DNA from: Sipunculus nudus
Lineage: Eukaryota; Annelida; Sipuncula; Golfingiida; Sipunculidae
Direction: 5' to 3'
DNA length: 64,000 bases
NCBI GenBank assembly: GCA_026874595.1
Contig: CM049317.1
Coordinates: 44,048,401-44,112,400 of the forward strand
The position numbers were made by a program, and so were the translations under genes. Below the pieces are notes generated by a model. That model made no database searches. It was given only the letters and a program-made list of their open reading frames with translations, and was not told the DNA's origin. Positions 22,201 through 31,700 of the stretch are shown here, piece after piece. Position 1 is the first letter of the stretch. Each line of letters opens with the position of its first letter.

Positions 22201-24282
22201 AAAGCTCTTTCCATATCACTCCACAAAAAGCTCTAATCATATCACTCCACAACAGGCTATTTTTATATCACTACACCAAAAGCTATTTCCATATCACTCC
22301 ACGAAAAGCTATTTCCATATCAGTCCACCAAAAAAAAACCTATTCCATATCATTCAACCAAAAGCTATTTCCATATCACTCCACCAAAAGCTATTTCCAT
22401 ATCACTCCACCAAAAGCTATTTCCATATCACTCCACCAAAAGCTCTTTACATATCACTCCACCAAAAGCTCTTATCATAACCAAAAAAGCTCTTTCCATA
22501 TCACTCCACCAAAAGCTATTTCCATATAACTCCATCAATAGCTATTTCCATATCACTCCACCAAAAAAAACTATGTCCATATTACTCCACCAAAAGCACT
22601 TATCATATCACTCCATCAAAAGCTCTTTCCATATCCTTACACCAAAAGCTATTTCCATGTCACTCCACCAAAAGCTCTTTCCATATCACTCCACCAAAAA
22701 AAAAAAACTATTTCCATATCACTCCACCAAAATCTCTAATCATATCACTCCACAACAGGCTATTTTTATATCACTACACCAAAAGCTATTTCCATATCAG
22801 TCCACCAAAAAAAAACTTATTCCATATCACTCCACCAAAAGCTATTTCCATATCACTCCACCAAAAGCCATTTCCATATCACTCCACCAAAAGCTATTTC
22901 CATATCACTCCACCAAAAGCTATTTCCATATCACTCCACCAGAATGCGTTTATATTGAAACAACTAGGGTTGGTCGGTGTGAAAAAAATCAGGCCGTCTG
23001 CATATCAAATGATTTATCATAAAGTATATATTTCCCGACTTTTTAAAATTCCCTGTCCCTCCGTTTGAAAAATAAACGACAGACAAATGGAATATGTTTG
23101 TTACACAGCGACAAAATGGAGATAATATGTTTATGAACCTGAGAGTTTGGTTATTAATATCAAATCATGATGCCTGCGCACATAAAACCTCACCTAGGAG
23201 GCTTAGAAATCACAACCCTGTTATTATCGAATGGCTACCTTTATCCATCTGACTGAGGTCACTAGACACCCTTTCATGTGACTTGCTTAGTGGACTATTT
23301 GCTGAATATCAGTTCCCTTTGCTGAAATGTCAAGGTAAAGGAATTCGTATTTCTTAACGGTTATATTATATTTAACCTAATATATAATGTGGTTCAGTTA
23401 ACTCGAGTCACGGTAAAAGAATACTCTCTCTTGCCGGTACCCTTAGAGAGTACAGATCTAGGTGTACATCATTCATATTAACTCTTCAGGCCATGTTGCT
23501 CTGTGTATGTATCACGGGCTGTAAAAGATATAAAAAAGAATTTACAGGATTTTCCCTTACAGTAGAATATTAATTTCAGTATGGTTAATTATGCATATTT
23601 ATTGCCCTCCTGTGAACAAAACATCGGTTTTATTACCTTTGTGAACATGCCACGAAACAACCAGTGGCAAGTATCGATGGAGCAAAGCAGTACGTGAATG
23701 CAAATACTTCCGTGACGGACCTCTCACTCTCTTTACATACAGCTTGTTGATATAACTGTTGGTTAAAAAATAAATTTGTGACACCAATATATTAGGGACT
23801 TGCAATCTTTTAAGTCAACTGAACGACCAGTCACTGAGCCCCGTGCTCTCGGTTTTTAGTATTTTAGGTTTCTGGGAAATTATGTAAAATGAACCTAAGG
23901 ATAAACTTGGCATCGTTCCCATTACATGACGACGGTCCAACAACGTTCATTTCCGAGAAGATGGCGTTTCCACTTGACTGACCTCAGAGAGATTAGTAAG
24001 AACTCTTTAGTCTTAGGCGTATTGATGGATGTAATATATTTATAACTGTTGTTTGGTTTAGATGCGGGAGACCTGATAACGAGTGGGTTTTGCCCGATCA
24101 CCAGTGAAGGCAAACACGGCACGTGTCAGTGGTTGTCGACCCAGCAGGTGTTCCGCGTGGACCAGTGGGCCCCGGGAGAACCGAGATACAACGGACCAGT
24201 CATACAACTGTGGAAAGTAAACGCCTACCAATGGGATGACGTGGACGAGTTCTATCTAGGACAGGCGCTCTGTGAACTCTAA
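6510..24282 (+). CDS. Secreted or extracellular multidomain lectin (EGF-EGF-fucolectin-EGF-CTLD), 5' partial
   Basis: Seven exons can be joined: 6510-6656, 7270-7416, 7904-8110, 8929-9168, 9895-10032, 10859-11044 and 24062-24282. All have AG acceptors and GT donors, and every intron is phase 1, the pattern typical of shuffled extracellular modules. The visible part encodes about 428 residues with no transmembrane segment before the stop. The first visible exon begins in phase 1 without a signal peptide, so at least one exon lies upstream, either beyond or hidden near the retrotransposon. Carbohydrate recognition is inferred from two lectin folds, a fucolectin/tachylectin-4-like F5/8 domain and a C-type lectin domain. 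Multidomain lectins of this type in molluscs are usually linked to immune recognition or adhesion. The last intron is 13 kb and full of repeats. The exon set is a model from sequence only. Confidence 0.8.
6657..6899 (+). repeat. Degenerate tandem repeat directly after an EGF exon donor
   Basis: Repeats of about 28-31 bp around 'ACGTAACACTAGACGCCCCA', within a longer unit of about 120 bp marked by CCAACACCAATCAACT at about 6772 and CCACACCAATCAACT at 6873. The array begins at the donor site itself. Confidence 0.75.
6918..7269 (+). repeat. 53-58 bp tandem repeat that copies a splice acceptor
   Basis: Each unit holds GAGTTGTCTGATATCCTCCA then CAG and the first bases of the downstream exon (CTTGTCCCTCCGG). 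Acceptor AGs end at 6942, 6996, 7050, 7108, 7162 and 7216, with the exon's own at 7269. Spacings are 54, 54, 58, 54, 54 and 53 bp. The first three copies are in frame with the exon and the sequence is open across them. Confidence 0.93.
7270..7416 (+). CDS. Exon: EGF-like domain 2
   Basis: 147 bp, the same length and phase as the previous EGF exon, with donor GTAAGC. It encodes CPSGYWGINCAAQCHC...CDPVTGSFCGIDLTCKTGW...CQE. Six upstream copies of its acceptor make the true 5' boundary ambiguous. The most 3' acceptor gives the canonical domain. Confidence 0.85.
7417..7903 (+). other. Intron, no feature seen
   Basis: AT-rich sequence between the EGF 2 donor and the fucolectin acceptor. I see no repeat array, RNA gene or further exon in it. 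Confidence 0.7.
7904..8110 (+). CDS. Exon: fucolectin-type F5/8 domain, first half
   Basis: Acceptor GTGACAG and donor GTAAGT, phase 1. The start NIAYRKVCRQSS...EKAVDG, the SCSHT motif, and PWFKMNLG with VASVTIVNR are the usual signatures of fucolectin/tachylectin-4 (FTP) domains. The SCSHT histidine lies in the region that contacts fucose in this family. Confidence 0.9.
8111..8928 (+). other. Intron with a possible small dispersed insert
   Basis: A stretch at about 8428-8670 is richer in GC than its surroundings and is bounded by near-identical TCAGTCTCAGGTA and GTCTAAGTCTCAGGTA, compatible with a short mobile insert. The boundaries are too weak to classify it. A run of A-rich sequence precedes the next acceptor. 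Confidence 0.35.
8929..9168 (+). CDS. Exon: fucolectin-type F5/8 domain, second half
   Basis: Acceptor TTGACAG and donor GTGAGA, phase 1. It contains AERLAGFEVRVGND, ITCSQKLQGQYVSVQI and the family-typical GRTEYLTMCEVVVSGY ending. The Cys-Cys pair that usually precedes AERL in this family is absent. Confidence 0.9.
9169..9894 (+). other. Intron with short degenerate duplications
   Basis: Segments near 9455 and 9710 share 'AGGACCCGATGA.C.ATG.' and 'TGGGACAT..', suggesting a decayed local duplication of about 250 bp spacing. No exon or RNA gene is seen. Confidence 0.4.
9895..10032 (+). CDS. Exon: EGF-like domain 3
   Basis: 138 bp with acceptor CTTGCAG and donor GTACGT, phase 1. It encodes ECTSGNWGPMCGYQC...CDPITGNCPSGCDSGYQGSDC, the same module type as the first two EGF exons. 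Confidence 0.87.
10239..10288. repeat. AT dinucleotide microsatellite
   Basis: About 25 uninterrupted TA units in the intron between EGF 3 and the CTLD. Confidence 0.98.
10673..10836 (+). repeat. 18-bp minisatellite upstream of the CTLD exon
   Basis: About nine degenerate copies of GTTGATGATACATGAGAT. It ends 22 bp before the CTLD exon and is related in unit length and core (GTTGATGxTACATxA) to the 6222-6480 array. The frame through it is open into the exon, but the peptide is low-complexity Met/Ile/Leu. Confidence 0.85.
10859..11044 (+). CDS. Exon: C-type lectin-like domain, first part
   Basis: Acceptor ATCACAG and donor GTAAGT, phase 1. It encodes CPSGWFQLDGLESSCYKY and CQNEGGRLVAIETKEENDAI, the standard start of a CTLD with its first three cysteines and the alpha-helix 1 and 2 region. 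Confidence 0.9.
11068..11216 (+). mobile_element. tRNA-derived SINE copy
   Basis: Contains a B-box GGTTCGAATCC at 11161-11171 and a weaker A-box-like GCGAAGCGGATGG about 40 bp upstream. It ends in the non-tRNA tail TTTTCCCCTGAGCAATTTGT. It is homologous to 17008-17158 and 20144-20294. It starts 23 bp after the CTLD donor. Confidence 0.75.
11336..11515 (-). repeat. Dispersed repeat, inverted relative to 16840-16995
   Basis: The reverse complement of 16840-16995 (GTGGGCCGGCCAAAGTTGAT..., CTTGTTAATACCAGGCATCC, GGGTGGATGCCA) aligns with this segment with moderate divergence. Copies lie near the SINE in both places, so the two may form a composite repeat. Confidence 0.6.
11516..13252 (+). other. 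Intron sequence, nothing specific seen
   Basis: AT-rich sequence with short homopolymers. A GTGGCCACCATGGGGCGCTGG block near 11860 resembles a motif in the dispersed repeats at 41500-41870. No exon with a convincing acceptor and donor pair was found. Confidence 0.5.
13253..14963 (+). repeat. 19-bp GC-rich minisatellite, about 90 copies
   Basis: Unit GGACCGGACCGCTTGGACT. Variants carry GGACAGG, CTTTGACT, CTTGGACC or an extra GGACC. The unit length is not a multiple of 3 and has no stop in most frames, so long ORFs appear on both strands (600 codons on minus). It lies in the last intron of the lectin gene. Confidence 0.98.
14964..15369 (+). other. Intron sequence between repeats
   Basis: A GGCCGGACCGGTTCCGGAAT stretch near 14991-15010 looks like a decayed edge of the 19-bp array. 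The rest is unremarkable AT-rich sequence. Confidence 0.5.
15370..15616 (+). repeat. 121-bp direct repeat, two copies
   Basis: Copies begin ACATTAGATTAAT at 15370 and 15491 and share ATATCAAATCGCACTTAAA, AATCAGCTAATGT and CAAATTCTTT. Divergence is roughly 15 percent. Confidence 0.85.
16098..16303. repeat. Short dispersed element with imperfect inverted ends
   Basis: Starts AGAAGCGGATCCAAAGG and ends CCTGGATCTACCCCTG, which are imperfectly complementary. An internal hairpin CGGGGGTTGGGACCCCCG lies at about 16123-16140. The tandem duplication begins inside it, at 16274. Confidence 0.5.
17008..17158 (+). mobile_element. tRNA-derived SINE in duplication copy 1
   Basis: A-box-like AGCGAAGCGGTTGG at 17059-17072 and B-box GGTTCGAATCC at 17101-17111 are correctly spaced for a tRNA-type pol III promoter. 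The tail TTTTCCCCTGAACAAATTGT directly precedes the 26-bp array. Confidence 0.75.
17160..18192 (+). repeat. 26-bp minisatellite, copy 1
   Basis: About 40 units of ATTTCCATATCACTCCACCA followed by AAAGCT, with many point variants and A-run length changes. The array starts exactly at the SINE 3' end, which suggests it grew from the SINE tail or insertion site. Confidence 0.97.
18193..19308 (+). other. Intron sequence, copy 1, single-copy-like
   Basis: Matches 22943-24061. It contains no convincing exon. Its near identity with copy 2 shows how recent the duplication is. Confidence 0.7.
19309..19478 (+). pseudogene. Truncated duplicate of the last CTLD exon
   Basis: An intact acceptor (GGTTTAG) leads into the same 97 bp as 24062-24158, then the duplication junction. 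Reading on in frame gives 24 novel codons (VGVFLNPGSTPVLIPTTG...) and a TAA at 19476-19478. Splicing into this copy would replace the second half of the CTLD, removing its EPR and WDD motifs and final cysteine. No nearby AATAAA is evident, so use as a terminal exon is uncertain. Confidence 0.8.
20144..20294 (+). mobile_element. tRNA-derived SINE in duplication copy 2
   Basis: Duplicate of the SINE at 17008-17158, with B-box at 20237-20247 and a few substitutions. Confidence 0.75.
20296..22942 (+). repeat. 26-bp minisatellite, expanded copy 2
   Basis: About 100 units. A variant block containing ACAGGCTATTTTTATATCAC recurs near 21298, 21670, 22252 and 22754 and is absent from copy 1, so the extra 1.6 kb spread as higher-order blocks. 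Confidence 0.96.
22943..24061 (+). other. Intron sequence, copy 2
   Basis: Nearly identical to 18193-19308. It ends in the working acceptor GGTTTAG of the terminal exon. Confidence 0.7.
24062..24282 (+). CDS. Terminal exon: C-type lectin-like domain, second part
   Basis: Encodes DAGDLITSGFCPITSEG...CQWLSTQQVF, WAPGEPRYNG, QWDDVDEF and ALCEL, then TAA. WAPGEPR aligns with the usual W-GEPN/QPD sugar-binding loop, but Arg replaces the Asn or Asp calcium ligand. WDD stands where WND is typical, and the cysteine that usually follows the loop (GEDC) is replaced by GPVIQL. Calcium-dependent sugar binding by this domain may therefore be altered. Confidence 0.9.
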
Positions 24283-24367
24283 CCATTTAACACATATACC
24301 CAGATCATAAACAGTCTGTCCATATAGCTGTCTGTGATCCTTGCTTTGTTGTCTGGAAATTTATAGA

Positions 24368-24373
24368 AATAAA
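24368..24373 (+). terminator. Poly(A) signal of the lectin gene
   Basis: AATAAA 86 bp after the stop codon. Confidence 0.65.
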
Positions 24374-27300
24374 CATTTATTTATCAGGTTTAACAAAACA
24401 GCAGCAGCAGCAAACAGATCAGTCATCTCGACATTCATGTTAGGAACAAGATGTTGCTGAGGAATCACTGTTGAATAAAGAAAGAGATGAACATATAAAC
24501 CACAGTTATACGATTAGTATAGTTAACATGGTAAATAGGAAACCCTTAATGAAACGCCATATGGGTTTCCTCCCACAGTGATAACACACAAACACACACG
24601 CTAACAATCACCCACCTACACAAATATGTAGCCCTGGTCGTACGTATTTTTATATCCGTGACAGTGAACTTTAAACAAGAATGGGGCAGATGACGTCGAC
24701 ATCATCACACTGTAAATGTGCTCTTGAAGGGGGTTGTACTGGCTGTAAAGTGATCAGACGAGTTCGTGTAACGTATATCTTTGTATTTATACTATATTTA
24801 ACCACGTTTGACGCCTCCCGGATATACCGTGTGAACGGAGGCTGATGTTTAGGTAACCCGAGTTCATGTACTCGTTCGTGGGACTTAAATAAACCATGTA
24901 CTATTTTTTCCCGCCTTTTATTTTTTATTCTGCTCACGTGTGTGCCTTCTTTGTCACTGGTTTTCTGTCCATTAATGCCTCGGTCTTGTTTTAAAGCTTA
25001 CAGAGTGAATGCTTTACGTATATTAAGATTACAACACAATAAATTAAATACGTCTTTAAATATCGTATATTTACCCTTGCTGTTGAGTTTTCAGTACCGA
25101 GCTTGCAACTGTGAGGATCTTCGGTTAATGCATGTGCACACTATGGCAAGCATTGTCGGTCTTTTTATATTATTTCAAATTATAAACACAATACTATATT
25201 TGACCAAATCGGTCTTCATCAACATGCTCATAACGCCTTAAGGAATATGAATCTATAAGGTAAAAGGAAATTCATGTTCAAATAGAAAATAAAGGCTATA
25301 ACACCAGATTCATCTAAGAAAGTCACACGTGCATGGGACAAAAGTAAGTGCTAATCAGACCAGGATGGTGAATATATACATAAACATTTAACTTGTTTTT
25401 CCACAAATATATTCTTATTATCACACTTCATACTGTTCGGACTTTAGCAAACAGGTTCGTAGCAGTTTCAGTATTGCCGCCTGTTTTTTTATCGTATTTT
25501 GTATGTATAACCACTTTTGAGAAGATACTTTCTTGTGCCCTTTACAACTCTTACAACTTCTCTATAAACTTTAATTGAGATTGCAATAAATATCTTCTTA
25601 TATACCAATCATCGGCCTTTTTATATTTTTACAGACAATAAACACAATAATATTTTTGACCAAATCAGACTTCATCTATATTCACATAACGCCTTATATA
25701 ATATAATACCTCTGTGCTTTATAAGCTTACAAATTTCATGAATTCTTGATGCCGAATTAAATATTGAGAGTGCTTCATGCCTTGACTGTTAGGGCCTGAA
25801 TGCATCCCTCTCTGTCCTAACACTGTGAAAGTTCAAAGGCAGACCTTCATGCCTTACCAGCTGCACGTACACCATCACAAACTTCATTAAACTACAGAGA
25901 ACACCAGCAATTACTTTGTCACAAGACTTTGGCTAAAAAGCCTATAATGAAAAGGCTTGATAAATAAAAACATTGTATATATATATATGTTGCAAAGAAA
26001 AAATTCTATAGAAAATTAGAAACCCATTTTAAAGCTAATTAGAGTCAAGCACTGCGGTGCCTGATTTACATTTCAATATAAAAAGGGATGAAATGCTGCA
26101 ACTGTTGCACTGTGTAAGCTTTCACACATGATTTCGGGCCCTCCAATCAGTCGGATGGTTGCCCATACATGCTGTAGCAGGACACTTTGTAGTCTTCTTA
26201 AATTAGACCATCATAAAATCAGTATTCACATGAATCGACAAAACTTTACAAGATAGTCTGTTTACTACGGGAAAATGACAGTCATGAGTTATTTTATATA
26301 TGCAGAATGCCATAATTAAAAATAAAATTGGGTGTTAGAGGAAATGACTGCATGCATGGGTGTAAAATATGCTACATGACATTTTAGACTAAGTTAATGT
26401 TTTTGTTGACATAAAATACATGAAGCAGTATCCTCCATGCATCACGTTTGTCATACATTTAAGAAACAGTCAGCCTGCTTTTTCCATCTAACTGGAGTCT
26501 GCAACAACAACAAAATTGAGCACAAAACCCGACCAAAGGAACTTGCCCATTTCCCCCTACAAGATATATTTAGTATTGAAAGTGTAATATATATCTGGAA
26601 AATTAAGTTTGAACGTGTGCTGTAGTACTCCAACAGACACAAAGGGGGTATACATTTGTCGAGTTTGGTGTGCATTATGGGAGGCATGTTCATGTACCTA
26701 TACCTGACTAACTGTAAGGGCGGGAAGGACTATCTTAAATTTTCCTTGATATACATGTACATTTATAACCGGTATATATTAACAGCTGTAATAAGTTATA
26801 ATCCTCTAATTATTTCCCCCAATCTCTTGTTTCTAGAGATAATAAGCATAATAATTAATTTTAATATATATCATTAAATTTCTGTAAATCTGTTTTTCCT
26901 GTTTCTTAAGCAGTACAAAATATAAATGGTTTTCCTGTACACTGTATAAGAATACCTATTTCGAATAATTTAACTATTTTGGGGAGATATATAACCAAGA
27001 GGATTAGTTTAAATAGGAATATGTTGTTACTGGAGTATAAGTGTATAAAATATAGCTGATCTACATCCTCCGTGTTTCACTTAAATGATTTAAATTTCAG
27101 TTCCCTATATATGCAAATTTTGACAACTCTATATTCGAAGGTTTTTGAGAAATATCGCCCTGAAGACCTTGGTGTCTCCTGAAATACTGTTTTGAGAAAG
27201 CAGCTAACAGAAAACAGGCGGTCCTGTTTGCGCCTCAAGTGGGGTGACATCTGAATTAAAATGCTATTTTTTCCCTTGATACAATATAACGCCAGGAATG

Positions 27301-28630
27301 TGTTTTTGTGACAAGATCGATATAGCAAACAAATATATGAGGCCACGGTTTTTCACAAAAATGTCAATTTTATGGTTTTTGTCGATTATTACACCTTAAG
27401 CCACCATTTTCAGTTTGCGTTTGGCTTATTTTAGGTAAATAGTTGTTTACAAACGATAAAGGTGCGTGCGCCTTTTATCAGGACCCTAATAAAACAGTTG
27501 TAGGTGAACTAGGTATGGCAATGTTTATATTTAGAGCCTGACACCTGTATTACGTCCCAGGCTTAGCGTCACATCTGGTTCCTCCCTGCCCCTCACTTTA
27601 CATCAATTTCTACAGGAACATCTATCGCAGGTACGTGATCATACAACTCACCAACTCCAAATGAGAGAGCTTTTAATACACATATTTTGGCTTATTTGAA
27701 TCATTTTATTTTCCGGTATTCATATTATTATTCATTTCTTTGGAAGTTTTGCAGATTGTACACATCCATATTTTATCCAGAAATGTTAAAACAGACAAAT
27801 TGTATCTTCATTTCTCTAGATTGTACATCCGTTTCTACCTATTTTATTGACCGTGCATTAACTTTTCCCCTTTGTATTTGTCATTTTACACATGGATATT
27901 TTCATAGTTTGACTGCTTTTATGCCCTTTTTATATATTTTATATACCCATTTCATATTCAATTTTTCAATTTATTTATTTTTTTTTTCACTGTGCTAATT
28001 TGGCAAAGCATGATTCTTTCTATTTTTTACACTTTATTTATTTACCTGTGTGTATCAATTTTTCAAATATCAGTGTCTTTTTTATGTTTTACATTCTTAA
28101 TTCACACAACTTGTTCTTCATATTTTATTTTCATGAATCTATTTTATTTTCCAATTATCATTGTTGGCGAGCGGAACACTTTAAACTACATGACAGTTGT
28201 CACGTGTCAGCAACACCTGTTCCTCTCATGTTATCTTACATCTCTAGCTTCCCTTCTGTCAATTCTCTCATGGACGTATTTGTTTCATTTTTTTTCAGTT
28301 TTCCATAGGTTTATTTTGTAATATTAAAAAAAATCCATATAACTCCTTTTTTGTTCATGACATTGTTTTTAAATTGTTTTCCTCTATCCGGGAGTTTTGT
28401 CACGTGAATTAATATACAGAAAAATTGAAAATATACCTGATTATGATAAATGATTAATTATTGAGCAGTTATTGGAAATTTTGGGGTTTAGGTAAGGTCT
28501 CACATATACAAGCAGGCCCGTGTTTGATGAAAACGCTCTAAACTGTATTTCTGAATGAACACTTGCTTTATTCTAGATTATTCTGGATTATAGTGATGGA
28601 CAATACATGTGTATAACATACGCTGAGGTC
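24374..28630. other. Intergenic, AT-rich, no gene seen
   Basis: Contains short AT microsatellites (for example 25978-25988) and an approximate duplicate near 25140-25215 and 25605-25690 (ATCGGCCTTTTTATATTxxT, AAACACAATA, GACCAAATC). ORFs at 27687-28321 are Phe/Ile/Tyr-rich and reflect T-rich sequence. No exon was supported. Confidence 0.6.
27104..27203 (+). repeat. Dispersed repeat, inverted partner at 44596-44697
   Basis: About 100 bp that match the reverse complement of 44596-44697 at roughly 90 percent, including ACTCTATATTCGA and TTTTTGAGAAATATCG. Flanks do not match, so it is a conserved core of an interspersed element. Confidence 0.75.
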
Positions 28631-28633
28631 GTG

Positions 28634-28640
28634 TATAAAT
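28634..28640 (+). promoter_or_regulatory. TATA box of the 8-Cys secreted protein gene
   Basis: TATAAAT lies 86 bp upstream of the ATG with a pyrimidine-rich, initiator-like TCAATCTCTCCCTG just downstream. Distance and context fit a core promoter. Confidence 0.5.
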
Positions 28641-28725
28641 CAATCTCTCCCTGATTCGGTATAACGGTTGTATCACGAAAACATATACACTTCTACTGTG
28701 ACGTGGTATCACCTTCTGTAGAACA

Positions 28726-28781
28726 ATGGTGCTGCTGCTCTTATTGACGCTGGTTGGGGTCACCTTGGCTCAGGAAGGACC
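28726..28781 (+). CDS. Exon 1: signal peptide
   Basis: The ATG at 28726 begins a hydrophobic leader of about 15 residues ending Leu-Ala before Gln-Glu-Gly-Pro. The exon ends with CC, completed by the first base of exon 2 to give Pro. Confidence 0.88.
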
Positions 28782-31700
28782 GTAAGTAGCAAAATTCCTT
28801 GATATATACAGACAGAGAGAGACCATGCAAGATAGTTCACTCTTACTGTGACCAAAGGGCCACGGTGCTCAGCGGAATCTTCCATTGATATTGACATGGG
28901 TAAATACTTAATAAGGCTGAAGGCACTGTGATGTCTCGATACCACTTGTAAACTTTTTCAAGTTCCCGGTTTCAATAGTTATGTTGCCGACTTTTCCGCT
29001 TTAACGCTTGATGAACTCAGTGCGGATGTACTTTTGTCATATATATTTAATGCTTTGGAGATGTTAATGATGTAAATGAATGATGCTCAAGGATGTACTA
29101 ACGAGTAGGTTGTGCCCTCTCTCTACAATGTGGAAATAATAAACAGGACAGTTTTTGTGTAGTCTCTATGTTGCTCAAAGTATAGCCAACTAGGGACATT
29201 TGCCATATGAGAACGTACACTAACATGTTGTGATGAAACCTATTCGGGATGCGGCACAGCAGTTCATTTTGAGTGTTGTATAGTACATGTTATCAACCAT
29301 ACTAAAAATTAATAAAAAAAAACTGGAATTTCGTCGTAATTGTGCTGATCTTCTGACATTCAATTTATCATCTATTGTATAGAAGTGATTGTTGTCAACT
29401 GCACGTATCCTGTTGTCGTGCAGTGCACAGGAAACCTGTTGCCTATAGTATACATTGTCTAGTATATTGTACATTTGTCCGGTGTTTCCTATTATTCACT
29501 TGACCTGTGTTTCCTATGGTACATGGTTAATGTATTTCCTGTTGTACATTTGACCTGATTTTTCTCGTGCACATTTTACTCGTGTTTCCTGTTGTGCATG
29601 TGACCTGCGTTTCCTACTGTTTATGTGACCTGTTGTTTCCTATTGTATATGTGGCCTGTATTTCCTGTGTTTCACATTGTACATGTGACCTAACATACAT
29701 GTGATCGTTTGTTCCTATTGTATATGTCTTCTGTCTGTCCTGTGTTTCACATTGTATATGTGACTTATAATATATGTGATCTGTTGTTTTCTATTGTATA
29801 TGTGGCCCTGTATTTCCTATGTTTCCGATTGTACATGTGACCTATTATATATGTTATCTGCTGTTTCCTATTTGATATGTGGACTGTATTTCCTGTTGTA
29901 CATATGACTTGTCTTTTCTCCTATACATGTTTATCTGTATTTTGTACACGTGTGTTTCCTTAATCGTGCATCTGTTTATTTTGCTGCTGTTTTAGAGATG
30001 TACGTGTAAGTGTTTTTATTAAAGCTGTGAGTGCGGTTTCTTCATCCGTGACCCCATCACTGACGTGACAGCACAGGCCGTGGATGTCTTCAGCACAGTC
30101 ACCATACCTGACCAGTGCGACCTCTTGTGAGTTAACATAAAAGCACCAATAATTTCAGGAACGCTCCAGATATTAAGCGATGAAAAAAAAGACAAGCAAC
30201 CACACAACAATTCAGACAATTTATTTGTGTGATCTATTTTCTACACTCTTATCTACAACTTTAACATATTTATAAGATATATCTTTGTCATACCTCAGAC
30301 AAAGTGGTTTGTGGACGTTAACCAAAAAAAATTTATTGCATATTGCATGCGAGCATATTTGACAGTTCGTATGTTTGTGTGTTTGTTCGTTTGCTGTCCC
30401 CTTTCTATAGGCCATGATCCTGTAGCAAAATGTTGTTGTCAACTTAGTTCACGTGCTTGTTTTGTCTACATTTAGCACACTACAGGTCGACATTTTACAG
30501 AAACTGTTACCGTTGGTATTTGTCTATCATCTCTTAAAGGCCTTTGATTGTTACTCGTCACAGTCTCACACCAAATAACCTCCATGTCTTTTTTTCCTCA
30601 TATCTTTATAAACAACGACCGCAGTTTCATTAACTGTACCACATTTTGTTCGGCTCTTCATGACAATTTTTCTGAGGAATGTTTGTGCCATCCCCCCGTT
30701 ACCATTGTTACGCATTTTGGATCATAATTCATTTATCTGTTTGAATGCCTTCCGTTCCCACTCAATAAGCCACAATTTTACATCAGTGCTTCTGAATCTG
30801 ATACAGTTGGTATAATCCTATAACAAAAAAAGCCAATCTAGGTCCAAGGTAGAGTTCAAGATCACCAAATAACTTCAAAATTTTTATTTTCACATATCTC
30901 TTTAAAATTATCATACGTAAACTGAACCTTACTTATTCATTTAGGCATGGCAATTTCCACAGAAATGTTTCCCTCAGTCTGAGCATTTTCGGGCAAATGT
31001 CATGAAAAAATATTGAACCTATTTATTTGTCTGCCTGTTTGTTTGCACCGTACAGATTACCATTTTGCATCATTTCTTCTAAATCTTACACAAACATATA
31101 ATCCCTTAACATATTTCTTGCATGCGGTCATAATATGTCCAAGGTCACCAAATCACCTAAAAGTTTCTTTTTTGATCAGATCATATCTTTGTGAAAAAAA
31201 ATAATCATAACCATGTAAACTGTATCTCATTATATTCGTCATTGTTTGGCTATTTTTAGGAGTAATTATTGCCTCAACCTTTTGTTAACCCCAGGGATGG
31301 CCACAAGGGGGCGTCCCATCTCAAGAACTTTGTCTCTTCGACCTTCGCTTGCCTAGTTTGTCTTTACTTTTTAATCATGAATTCATCCTAAATTCAGAGT
31401 GTAGCTTTGTGTGTTGGTGTGACATTATAAGATTGTAATATAGATTATTATTATAATTGACAGGGACTGTGACCTGACATGCTGGGAGAGGACTGTGGAG
31501 TTTGAGGACACCGTGTCATTGGGTGACCCCTACCCTGACGTAAGTAGTGACACGGTATATGTTAAAACAACTGGTGATAAACGCCTACAACGCGAGTACA
31601 AGGATACGCTATATCGAAATTATTTCTTAATAGATTGATGAATATTAGTTTATAATAAGTGACTTACATACTAATGGAAAAATGGGACATTTTCAGGTAT

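Larger units (their letters stand above)
19410..24158 (+). repeat. Segmental tandem duplication, copy 2
   Basis: It continues without a break into the rest of the functional terminal exon, so this copy occupies the original right-hand position. It is 1617 bp longer than copy 1, all of it from extra 26-bp repeats. Confidence 0.97.

Noticed and set aside
17069-23022. ORFs of 106-314 codons rich in His/Lys/Ser/Tyr
   Set aside because: Products of the 26-bp minisatellite. The near-identical pair reflects the segmental duplication, not paralogous genes.
27687-28321. Overlapping ORFs of about 100 codons that look like membrane proteins
   Set aside because: The hydrophobic Phe/Ile/Tyr composition comes from T-rich sequence. 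Three frames are open at once, with no splice or start context.
29994-30024. Earlier exon 2 start for the 8-Cys gene at the TTTTAG before 29996
   Set aside because: It would join exon 1 in a frame that loses the CECGFF reading and hits stops. The AG at 30023-30024 keeps the frame.
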